From DASCOT01 sp965197275 (lineage in GTDB: Bacteria > Acidobacteriota > UBA890 > WLXD01): a stretch of DNA of 64,000 bases. Location of the stretch: NCBI GenBank assembly GCA_965197275.1, contig CBDAMQ010000027.1, forward strand, positions 62,001 to 126,000. Reading direction: 5' to 3'. Both the position numbers and the translations under genes were made by a program. Positions 34,069 to 41,558 of this stretch are shown in pieces; position 1 is the first letter of the stretch, and every line of letters starts with the position of its first letter. The notes below the pieces were generated by a model. That model was not told the DNA's origin. It saw only the letters and a list, made by a program, of their open reading frames with translations, and ran no database searches.

Positions 34069-34337
34069 TGGCCTGTAACAGATGATCGTTGCCTATCGCA
34101 GATGGGATTGCGGGTGAGATCAAGGCGCGGCGACGCAGTCGATGCTAGGGACATCATCCAGGAGCCGCAACGCCGAGATCGCCCGCAACTGCCCATCTGT
34201 CCACAGGATGGCGGCGAACTGGGCCCGCCTGCGGCGTTGCTCCTCCTCGATAATGGGCAAACATTGTCTCGTCGGACCGCCTGGCATCCGGGCCCATTTC
34301 GCCACCACGATAGGCAACGATCATCTGTTACAGGCCG
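34069..34337. mobile_element. 269-bp MITE with 29-bp perfect terminal inverted repeats
   Basis: Positions 34070-34098 and 34308-34336 are exact inverted copies of each other (GGCCTGTAACAGATGATCGT at the left end and on to 34098). The element is bordered by CTAG at 34065-34068 and 34338-34341, a 4-base target duplication. It has no transposase gene; a 65-codon minus-strand frame (34120-34317) is of unclear meaning. The YTAR-type target and GGCCTGT ends are compatible with an IS5-like parent, which is an inference. It sits between vapB and vapC. Confidence 0.88.
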
Positions 34338-34343
34338 CTAGCT

Positions 34344-34718
34344 ATGGTCTTCGATGCCTCGGCGATCCTGGCGCTGCTGAACGCGGAGCCGGGCTGGGAG
34401 CGCGTCTCCGAGGCGCTTCCTGAGGGCGTCGTCAGCGCGGTCAACTTCTCGGAGGTCGTCGGCAAGCTCGCGGATCACGGCTTTACGGCGCGAGAGGTCC
34501 GTGGGCTGCTGTCTGGACTGGGTCTGGCGGTCGTACCGTTCGATCTGGACGAGGCGTACGGTGCCGGTGCGCTGCGTCACATCGATGGTGGCAGGCACCT
34601 GTCGCTGGGCGACCGCGCGTGCCTTTGCCTAGCGCGCGGCCGAGGCGAACCGGCGTTGACCGCCGACCGCAGCTGGGCGCGCCTGAGCACCGACGTGGAG
34701 ATACGACTGATCCGCTGA
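34344..34718 (+). CDS. vapC: VapC-type PIN-domain toxin
   Basis: A 124-residue PIN nuclease: MVFDASAILALLNAEPGW with its first aspartate, SAVNFSEVVGKLAD with the glutamate, SLGDRACLCLARGRGEPALT, and TADRSW with the last aspartate. The ATG lies 2 bases after the MITE's target duplication. Without the MITE it would start 2 bases after the vapB stop; now 275 bases and no visible ribosome-binding site separate them. Coding frame intact. Confidence 0.85.
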   Translation: MVFDASAILALLNAEPGWERVSEALPEGVVSAVNFSEVVGKLADHGFTAREVRGLLSGLGLAVVPFDLDEAYGAGALRHIDGGRHLSLGDRACLCLARGRGEPALTADRSWARLSTDVEIRLIR

Positions 34719-34725
34719 CGGCGCC

Positions 34726-35781
34726 CTAACCGAGCAGCAGCTCGACGACCAAACGGCCGATCTCATCGGTCGGATGCGCCCCGGCGCTGAGCGAGGTGAT
34801 CTGTTCAGTGTTCACCAGCTCGGCGATCGAAGTCTCGATGGCGCGCGACGCTTCCGTCTCGCCCAGATAGTCGAGCATGAGCGCCACCGCGCTGATAGTC
34901 GCCAGCGGGTTGGCGGTATTCTTGCCGGTGGCCTTGGGAAAGGAGCCGTGAATGGGCTCGAACAGGCCGAGCTTGCCGGGGTGCAGGTTGGCCGATGAGG
35001 CGACCCCCATGCCGCCCTGAATCATCGCGCCGACGTCGGTGATGATGTCGCCGAACAGGTTGGTGGTAACCGCCACGTCGAACCACTCGGGGTTCTTGAT
35101 CATCCACATGCAGGCGGCATCGATGTAGGCGTGGTCGGTGGTGACCTCGGGGTAGCCGGAGGCGACCTCGGCGAACACGCGGGTGTAGATGTCCTGGGCG
35201 CGCACGGCGTTGGCCTTGTCGATCAACAGTAGCTGCTTGCGTGGCCGGGTCATCGCCAGGTCGAAGGCATAGCGGATGATGCGCTCGGTGCCGGCGCGCG
35301 TGTAGCGCATCGACTGAGTAGCCACTTCATCGGCGGCGCCCTGGTTCTCGAACACCGGCTGCTGCACGTAGGCGTCCTCGGTGTTCTCGCGCACGATCAC
35401 CATGTCGATGTCGGCCGGGCTCTTGCCCTTGAGCGGGCAAAAACGCTCGTGCAGCAGCTTGATGGGACGCAGGTTGACGTACAGATCGAGGTCCCAGCGC
35501 AGGTGGCCGATGATGCCGCGCTCGATCAGGCCGACAGGGGCGCGGGGGTCGCCGATGGCGCCGAGCAGCACGGCGTCGTGCTCTAGCACCTCTGCGGTGG
35601 CGCTCTCGGGGAAGATCTCCTCGGTGCGCAGCCAGTGCTCGGTGCCGAACGGATACTCGGTGATGTCGATACCGAACCCGAAACGGTCGGCGGTGGCGCG
35701 GAACACGCGGAGTCCCTCGCGTATGATTTCCGGGCCCACGCCGTCGCCCGAGATCACAGCGATACGGTGAGCTTGTGCCAA
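34726..35781 (-). CDS. Isocitrate/isopropylmalate-family dehydrogenase
   Basis: A 351-residue NAD-dependent beta-decarboxylating dehydrogenase. The N-terminus HRIAVISGDGVGPEIIREGL, the substrate motif VRENTEDAYV, the Mg2+/catalytic region DIYTRVFAEVAS and TTNLFGDIITDVGAMIQGGM, and GSFPKATGKNTANPLA are all present. VRENTE rather than VREL-TGG argues against a strict LeuB and toward the tartrate/isocitrate-type subgroup; substrate open. TTG 35781 is chosen since GGAGG lies 5 bases upstream; the frame runs on to 36408 without homology. No leuC/leuD nearby. Confidence 0.82.
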   Translation of the reverse strand: MAQAHRIAVISGDGVGPEIIREGLRVFRATADRFGFGIDITEYPFGTEHWLRTEEIFPESATAEVLEHDAVLLGAIGDPRAPVGLIERGIIGHLRWDLDLYVNLRPIKLLHERFCPLKGKSPADIDMVIVRENTEDAYVQQPVFENQGAADEVATQSMRYTRAGTERIIRYAFDLAMTRPRKQLLLIDKANAVRAQDIYTRVFAEVASGYPEVTTDHAYIDAACMWMIKNPEWFDVAVTTNLFGDIITDVGAMIQGGMGVASSANLHPGKLGLFEPIHGSFPKATGKNTANPLATISAVALMLDYLGETEASRAIETSIAELVNTEQITSLSAGAHPTDEIGRLVVELLLG

Positions 35782-35917
35782 GGAGGCCTCCGGCCAGCGA
35801 GGAATCGAGCAGTTATCTTGCCGCTGCGGCGAGGCGGGTGCTAGCGCGCCCGGTGCGGGTGCGTCGACCGCACCCGGTATGCTCTGCGCGACGAGGGGAG
35901 CTCTTCGATGGCGGCCC

Positions 35918-36006
35918 GATGACTCCGGCGGTCCTGACGATTTCGGCAACCCCGATGACTCCGGCAATTCTGATGACCCCGCAACCCTGATGACACCCGC
36001 AACCCT
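35918..36006. repeat. 18-base tandem repeat, five copies, at the TonB-receptor start
   Basis: Units begin at 35918, 35936, 35954, 35972 and 35989, consensus GATGACTCCGGCAACCCT. The fourth is 17 bases, which changes the reading frame. Units 1, 3 and 4 have ATG in one frame that soon stops; only the ATG in unit 5 (35990) is in frame with the receptor gene. Changing copy number or losing one base would alter which start is used. Confidence 0.75.
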
Positions 36007-38428
36007 CAGGTGCACACCGGCGCGGCTGCCCTCCGCGGTCGTGGCTCTGTGCGTCGTCTCCGCACTGGGATCCGTGTCGTTTGTGGCCCGGGCGCAGGAG
36101 CCTCGGCCAGGGTTCGAGAATCGGCCGGACCCGCAAGGTCGGCAGGGGTTGGAGAGCCGACAGGAGCAGAGAAGCCAGGAACAGGAGAGCCAGGACGAAC
36201 AGGAGAAGCCGGAGACGCCGACGGTTGTCGAGGAGGTCACCGTCATCGGTGTGACCCCGATCGACGGCGCCGGAGTCGACCTCGACAGGTTCCCTGGCAG
36301 CGTGCAGATCATGCGGGCGGCGGAGATTGGTCGCTTTCGCGCCCGCGATCTCGGCGACCTCTTGCAGCGCGGATTCGGCGGTGTCCACGTGGTCGAAGCG
36401 CAGAACAACCCGTTCCAGCCCGACGTGCATTTCCGCGGCTACTCGGCCTCGCCGTTGCTGGGCTCTCCGCAGGGGCTGTCCGTTTACCAGGATGGCGTGC
36501 GGCTCAACGAGCTCTTCGGCGACACCGTGCACTGGGATCTGGTGCCGCAGTCAGCGGTCGCCTCCATCCAGCTGGTGTCGGGCTCCAACCCTCTGTACGG
36601 CCTCAACACCCTCGGCGGCACGATCTCCATCCGCACCAAGTCGGGCTTGACCCAAGGGAGCCACGGGGTGGAGGCTGAGGCTGGCTCTTTTGGGCAGCGC
36701 GGGGTGTCGCTGGAGAGCGGCGGACGCCGTGATCGGCTCGGTTACTACGGCACCGCGAGCTTGATGTCCGAGGACGGTTGGCGCGACTTCTCGCCATCGA
36801 GGGTTCGCAGGCTGTTCGGCAAGCTGAGCTGGCAGGGTCGGTCGACGGAGGCAAACGCCAGCATCACCGGAGCCGACAACCGGCTTCAGGGCAACGGTGC
36901 CACGCCGATCCAACTCCTGGACATGAATCGCTCCGCGGTCTTCACGCATCCCGACATCACCGACAACGCGCTGCTGCTGGCCAACGCTGGGGCGCGCCAC
37001 GAGCTCACCGAGGGCGCTGTGCTCGATGCCCGCGGTTACTTCCGTCGCAACGACATCGAGACCCTCAACGCCGACACGGCGGACTTCGTTGCCTGCACGT
37101 CCGCTGCAGCGCTGGGATTCGTTTGTCTCGACGACAACGGCGAGCAGCCGGTGCTCGATGCGGCCGGTAACCCCGTGCCTGTGGCCGGTGAAGGCCTCGA
37201 CGCAATCAACAACACCAGCGAGACACGCCAGCGAGGCTACGGTGGCACGGTGCAGGCGACGCTGCCGCGCGATCTGCTCGGGCGTGATAATCAGATGATC
37301 CTCGGGATCAGCTACGACGGTGGCTCGTCCCGATTCGCCTCCAGATCGGAGCTGGCGACGCTGGCGCCGGATCGAAGCGCCCGGGGCGTCGAGGTCGTCT
37401 GGCTAGACTCGCTCGTCGGCGTGCGCGCAAGGAGCCGCAACTGGGGCCTGTTCGTCACCGATACGCTGACCGTGGCGCCACGGGTCTCGGTGACTGTATC
37501 GGGACGTTACAACGACACCGGCATCGAGCTCGTCGACCAGCTCGGCGACGACCTGGACGGCGATCACTCGTTCCGTCGGCTGAACCTCTCGGGCGGAATG
37601 ACCGTTCAGCTGTCGACGCGGCTGTCGGCGTTCGCCGGATATGCGGAGTCCTCCAGAGCCCCTACTCCGGTGGAGCTCACCTGTGCCGATCCCGACGCTC
37701 CGTGCCGGCTGCCCAACGCTTTCCTCGCCGACCCGCCGCTCGATCAGGTAGTGACGCGAACCTGGGAGGGGGGATTCAGGGGGCGGTTGCCGGCGGTGCA
37801 GCTCCGGGCCATTGTGTTCGGTAGCGTGAATCGCGACGACATCCTGTTTATCAGCAGCGGTCCGTTGCGCGGCCAGGGGTTCTTCGACAACGTCGGCAAG
37901 ACGCGACGCCGGGGGTTCGAGCTCGGTGCCTCGGGGCAGGTGGGCCGGCTGCGCTGGTTCTTCGAGTACATGGCGCTGCGGCCGACATTCGGCACCGCGC
38001 TGACGGTCAACAGCCCCGATCACCCGCTTGCTGTCGACGGCGAGATTGCTATCGAGCCCGGCGACGTCATTCCCGGCGTTCCACGCCACAATCTCAAGGC
38101 TGGGTTGAGCGTCGGGGTTGGCGAGGCGCTAGAGCTCGCGGCCGACCTGGCTGCCACCTCGGAGCGCTACCTGCGCGGCGACGAGGCGAACCTGCTGGCG
38201 CCGCTGCCTGGCTTCACGGTGGTCAACGCGATGGGGTCTTATGCGCTGCGCGGCAACGTGACGCTCTACGCTGCCGTGCGTAATCTGTTCGCCGCCGAAT
38301 ACGCCACGTTCGGTGTGCTGGGCGAGCCGGGGGAGGTCTTTGAGGGCAGGTTCGACGATCCGCGATTTCTGGGGCCCGGGGCACCCAGATCGTTCCGCGT
38401 CGGCTTGGAGTGGACCTCGGGCCGCTAG
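35990..38428 (+). CDS. TonB-dependent outer-membrane receptor
   Basis: About 812 residues. After a signal peptide (PSAVVALCVVSALGSVSFVA) comes a charged linker and a TonB-box-like ETPTVVEEVTVIG, the plug (RARDLGDLLQRGFGGVHVVE, NPFQPDVHFRGYSASPLLGS, GLSVYQDGVRLNELFGDTVH, NPLYGLNTLGGTISIRT), and a 22-strand barrel (TLYAAVRNLFAAEYATFGVL near the end). Substrate unknown; siderophores, cobalamin or sugars are typical. Start ATG 35990, in the last unit of a tandem repeat; earlier in-frame starts exist upstream. It ends in GLEWTSGR, convergent with and overlapping the next gene by 4 bases. Confidence 0.85.
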   Translation: MTPATLRCTPARLPSAVVALCVVSALGSVSFVARAQEPRPGFENRPDPQGRQGLESRQEQRSQEQESQDEQEKPETPTVVEEVTVIGVTPIDGAGVDLDRFPGSVQIMRAAEIGRFRARDLGDLLQRGFGGVHVVEAQNNPFQPDVHFRGYSASPLLGSPQGLSVYQDGVRLNELFGDTVHWDLVPQSAVASIQLVSGSNPLYGLNTLGGTISIRTKSGLTQGSHGVEAEAGSFGQRGVSLESGGRRDRLGYYGTASLMSEDGWRDFSPSRVRRLFGKLSWQGRSTEANASITGADNRLQGNGATPIQLLDMNRSAVFTHPDITDNALLLANAGARHELTEGAVLDARGYFRRNDIETLNADTADFVACTSAAALGFVCLDDNGEQPVLDAAGNPVPVAGEGLDAINNTSETRQRGYGGTVQATLPRDLLGRDNQMILGISYDGGSSRFASRSELATLAPDRSARGVEVVWLDSLVGVRARSRNWGLFVTDTLTVAPRVSVTVSGRYNDTGIELVDQLGDDLDGDHSFRRLNLSGGMTVQLSTRLSAFAGYAESSRAPTPVELTCADPDAPCRLPNAFLADPPLDQVVTRTWEGGFRGRLPAVQLRAIVFGSVNRDDILFISSGPLRGQGFFDNVGKTRRRGFELGASGQVGRLRWFFEYMALRPTFGTALTVNSPDHPLAVDGEIAIEPGDVIPGVPRHNLKAGLSVGVGEALELAADLAATSERYLRGDEANLLAPLPGFTVVNAMGSYALRGNVTLYAAVRNLFAAEYATFGVLGEPGEVFEGRFDDPRFLGPGAPRSFRVGLEWTSGR

Positions 38429-39732
38429 CGGGGGAGCAGCACGCCGTCCCGCACCCAGACGTCGCCGTCGACGCTGACGGTCGCGTCGACGAAGAAATTC
38501 CAGCGTACGAAGCCGCCGCCGACGCTGCCGCCGAGCTCCGAGTTGTCGCCCAGCGACAGTCGCACCACGCCGGCGCCGTAGCCATAGTCGGGAATCCAGG
38601 GGTCGGTCTCCGGGATGGCCAGCAACGGGTTGAAGCCGAGCGCGAACTCGCGGAATGAGCGCGCCGAGATGCCGCCGCGCCGCAAGACCGCCTCGGCCGC
38701 CTCGAGTCCGGCGTCGGCGGTCACCGCCACCACGACGCCGTTGTGCAACGTCAGCACCAGGCCCTCGGCAATCGTGCTGTTCCACATCGACGGCGGGAAG
38801 GCGATGGTGCCCTGTACGGTCGCCTCGATCGGCGCCACGCGGATCGCCCCGGCCGGCAGCTCGATCTCGCGGTCGATGAGATTGAGCGCCCGCGCGGCGC
38901 GGGCGGCGGAGGCGTCGCCGTCCTGTCGCGTGACCGGTCGGTCGCCGATACGGAAGCGCAGATCGGTTCCTGCCGGCGTGGTGACGTGCACCTCGGCGTC
39001 GCGCATCGCGGCCTCGAAGTCTCTCTGCGTCGCAGCCAGCGCCTCATAATCGGTGTCGCGCAGCACACGCGCGTACAGCGCATCGACCTCGGCATCGACC
39101 GAGCGCAAGTTGCCCGACAGCTCGTATGCCCCCGACCAATGGAAGTGGATGGTGCGTCCGCGCCCCCGCCACAGCACGTCCTGCATGGCGGCGTACACGA
39201 GGTCGGCGGGGGTGGCGTCCGGCAGCATCACCGCCAGATCGACGTCGGCGAGCGCCTCCACGAGCTGGGCTCGCGACAGCCGCACCAAGCTCTCGGCGAA
39301 CTCGGACCAAGTTCCCACCGTCGCGGTCCCCGAGGCCAGGATGGCGCCGAGGTCGGTGGCGCCGGCGGCGCGCACACCTTCGCGCAGGGCGGAATCCAGC
39401 CCGTCGAAACGGCCAGGACGGACGACCAGCAGCACGCGTTCGCCTTCCTGCAGGTCGGTGCGCGCGAGAATCTGCGCTGCGATGATCCTCACGTCCGGCC
39501 CTTGCGCGGCAGCGGTCGTCTTGCCGGAGGCGTCTCCGGCGGTTGCCGTCCACACCGGCTCTGCGGCGGTGACGACTCCGATCGCTGCTGCTCCGGTCGC
39601 CTTTCCGGCTGCCGCCGTCGAGAGCGTCGCCAGGGCAAACGCCAGCGCATACCTGGCGACGCGGGTCGTCCGCGCTGACGCTCGTTCGGCGCCTCGGATC
39701 GGCGGTCGGCGGTGTCCGGAGTTTCGAATCAT
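38425..39732 (-). CDS. Exported M29-like aminopeptidase homologue
   Basis: About 435 residues with a signal-like N-terminus (YALAFALATLSTAAAGKATG). Segments LVEALADVDLAVMLPDATPA, FHWSGAYELSGNLRSVDAEV and FREFALGFNPLL to GYGAGVVRLSLGDNSELGGS resemble the M29 (aminopeptidase T) family in order and spacing. The usual metal histidines and glutamates in that last region are partly missing (the expected H is replaced), so catalysis is doubtful. Start ATG 39732; the frame extends to 39777. Divergent from the VOC gene. Family call is moderate. Confidence 0.5.
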   Translation of the reverse strand: MIRNSGHRRPPIRGAERASARTTRVARYALAFALATLSTAAAGKATGAAAIGVVTAAEPVWTATAGDASGKTTAAAQGPDVRIIAAQILARTDLQEGERVLLVVRPGRFDGLDSALREGVRAAGATDLGAILASGTATVGTWSEFAESLVRLSRAQLVEALADVDLAVMLPDATPADLVYAAMQDVLWRGRGRTIHFHWSGAYELSGNLRSVDAEVDALYARVLRDTDYEALAATQRDFEAAMRDAEVHVTTPAGTDLRFRIGDRPVTRQDGDASAARAARALNLIDREIELPAGAIRVAPIEATVQGTIAFPPSMWNSTIAEGLVLTLHNGVVVAVTADAGLEAAEAVLRRGGISARSFREFALGFNPLLAIPETDPWIPDYGYGAGVVRLSLGDNSELGGSVGGGFVRWNFFVDATVSVDGDVWVRDGVLLPR

Positions 39733-39806
39733 TCGGCTGCTGCTAGGATCGCGCACACTTCCCAACGACAGCTGCACGCGTCACGGACAGAAAGGGACAA
39801 TCGACG

Positions 39807-40178
39807 ATGGAATTGGGAGCATTCTCCGTCAGCTTGGCGGTAAAGGATCTGCAAGCATCGCGCGAATTCTACGAGAAGCTCGGGTTCGAGGTCACCGGCG
39901 GCAACGAGTCGGAGAACTGGCTGATTATGAAGAATGGCATGAGCATCATCGGGCTGTTCCAGGGCATGTTCGAGAAGAACATCCTGACGTTCAATCCGGG
40001 CCTGGACAACACCACCGCGCGGGTCGAGGATTTCACCGATGTGCGCCAGATCCAGGCCAGCCTCAAGGAGCAGGGCATAGCGCTGGAGCAGGAAGTCGAT
40101 GCCGAAGGCGAGGGCCCTGGGCACATCAGCCTGCAGGATCCGGATGGTAACGCGGTGCTAATCGACCAGTTCTTCTAG
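39807..40178 (+). CDS. VOC-superfamily (glyoxalase-like) protein
   Basis: A 123-residue VOC protein. FSVSLAVKDLQASREFYEKL and FEVTGGNESENWLIMK start the first beta-alpha-beta-beta-beta unit; GPGHISLQDPDGNAVLIDQF closes the second. Metal or cofactor residues cannot be assigned confidently. Starts about 70 bases from the divergent M29-like gene. Detoxification or small-ligand binding is typical. Confidence 0.82.
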   Translation: MELGAFSVSLAVKDLQASREFYEKLGFEVTGGNESENWLIMKNGMSIIGLFQGMFEKNILTFNPGLDNTTARVEDFTDVRQIQASLKEQGIALEQEVDAEGEGPGHISLQDPDGNAVLIDQFF

Positions 40179-40259
40179 CGCACCAGGCTGATAGTGTCGC
40201 CTGGCCCTCACACCAGCCCTACGGCCCGGTAAACGGTGCGTCCAGGGCATTCGAGGTGC

Positions 40260-40820
40260 TCAGGGGAGCTGTCGCCACACCGCGGCGATCTGGCGGCTCC
40301 GGGCGCGTTTGGTGGGCTCCTCTGCGGGCAGCCCGACCCACACGAACGCCACGATCTCTGCAATCTGCGGATCGATCTCCAGGATCCGGTAGGTCTCGGG
40401 CTGCTGGATGACCTTGCTGGTGCTCCACTTCGACCCGATGCCCTCGGAGTGCAGCGACAGCATGAAGTTCTGGATGCAGCAGGCGATGGCGGCGTAGTCC
40501 TCGCGCGCGATGGCGGCGTCCTGCTCGATCTCCTGCGACACCACCATCAGGTGGGTCGGGTGGAGGAACTTGGCGCGGATCACCCGGCGAAGCTCGTCGC
40601 TATCTCCCAGCTTGGCAGCCTTGAGGCGTACGGCGATCTCGCTCAGCCGCTCGCGTGTCTGCATGCCCACGCTGACGAACCGCCACGGTTCGGTCATGCG
40701 GTGGTTGGGGGCGGCGATCGCGGTCTCGAGGGCGCGCTCGATGCACCCCTCGGGAACCGTGCCGGGGGTGTACCTGTGCACCGTGGTGCGAGCGTGAAGC
40801 GCCTGCTGAACCCGGTTCAA
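40260..40820 (-). CDS. Nitroreductase-family flavoprotein
   Basis: A 186-residue FMN enzyme of the NfsB/YdjA type. HARTTVHRYTPGTVPEGCIE and AAPNHRMTEPWRFVSVGM carry FMN-binding residues; ACCIQNFMLSLHSEGIGSKW and VAFVWVGLPAEEP close the family pattern. Electron transfer from NAD(P)H to nitro or quinone compounds is expected. ATG 40820 overlaps the msrA stop by 4 bases, so it is coupled to methionine sulfoxide repair, suggesting oxidative-stress defence. Confidence 0.85.
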   Translation of the reverse strand: MNRVQQALHARTTVHRYTPGTVPEGCIERALETAIAAPNHRMTEPWRFVSVGMQTRERLSEIAVRLKAAKLGDSDELRRVIRAKFLHPTHLMVVSQEIEQDAAIAREDYAAIACCIQNFMLSLHSEGIGSKWSTSKVIQQPETYRILEIDPQIAEIVAFVWVGLPAEEPTKRARSRQIAAVWRQLP

Positions 40821-41359
40821 TGGGCCGTTTCTTTCAGCCTCGAGGCGAACTGCTGGCGCAGCTTGGCGACCTTCGGTCCGATGACGACCTGGCAGTAGCG
40901 CATGCCGGTGTTTCGCGCGTAGTAGTCGCGGTGATAGGCCTCGGCGGGGTAGAAGGTATCGAGCGGGGCTACCTCGGTAACGATCGGGTCGTCGAACAGT
41001 TGCTCGGCGTTGAGCCGCGCGATGAGCCCTTCCGCCAGAGCGCCCTGATCGGGGGTCTCGTAGTAAATCGCCGATCGATACTGGGTGCCGACGTCGGCGC
41101 CCTGCCGATTGAGCGTCGTCGGGTCGTGGATGCCGAAGAAGACCTCGAGCAACTCACCGAAGGCGATGATCTCGGGGTCGAACTCGATGCGGATGACCTC
41201 CGCGTGGTTCGTGGCCCCGGTGCAGACTTCCTCGTAGCTCGGGTTCTCGACATGTCCGCCAGCGTAGCCCGATGTAACGCTCTCGACGCCCGAAAGCTCG
41301 CCGTACACCGCCTCCAGGCACCAGAAGCAACCGCCGCCCAAGGTCGTCGTCTCGTTCAT
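40817..41359 (-). CDS. msrA: Peptide methionine-S-sulfoxide reductase MsrA
   Basis: A 180-residue MsrA. The catalytic GCFWC motif is at Cys11-Cys14; SGYAGGHVENPSYEEVCTGA, EVIRIEFDPE, FFGIHDPTTLNRQGADVGTQ and YHRDYYARN are typical. It repairs oxidised methionine in proteins. It has no signal peptide, so it is cytosolic. First gene of a two-gene unit with the nitroreductase. Confidence 0.93.
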   Translation of the reverse strand: MNETTTLGGGCFWCLEAVYGELSGVESVTSGYAGGHVENPSYEEVCTGATNHAEVIRIEFDPEIIAFGELLEVFFGIHDPTTLNRQGADVGTQYRSAIYYETPDQGALAEGLIARLNAEQLFDDPIVTEVAPLDTFYPAEAYHRDYYARNTGMRYCQVVIGPKVAKLRQQFASRLKETAH

Positions 41360-41558
41360 GCGCCTAGAGTACGCCCTCCGGCGCCCGGCGTCTGCGCCCC
41401 CGAAGCGACTTCGTCAGGATCAGCAAGCCGACGAGGAACCGTGGCGCGCAGTGCGAGGGTCGCCGGACCGCCAGACTCGTTCCAGTGTGCAAGTTTCTGG
41501 TGGTGGTGCGTCTCAGGGTCGGTCAGTGACATTCCGACTCGACGACAGGAGACACACC

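Noticed and set aside
34120..34317. A 65-codon minus-strand frame inside the MITE
   Set aside because: It lacks a start context and any transposase motif; it is kept as part of the MITE only.
35918..36006. Possible CRISPR or coding repeat domain
   Set aside because: Units abut without spacers and one is 17 bases, so this is a simple tandem repeat at a gene start, not an array or a protein repeat.
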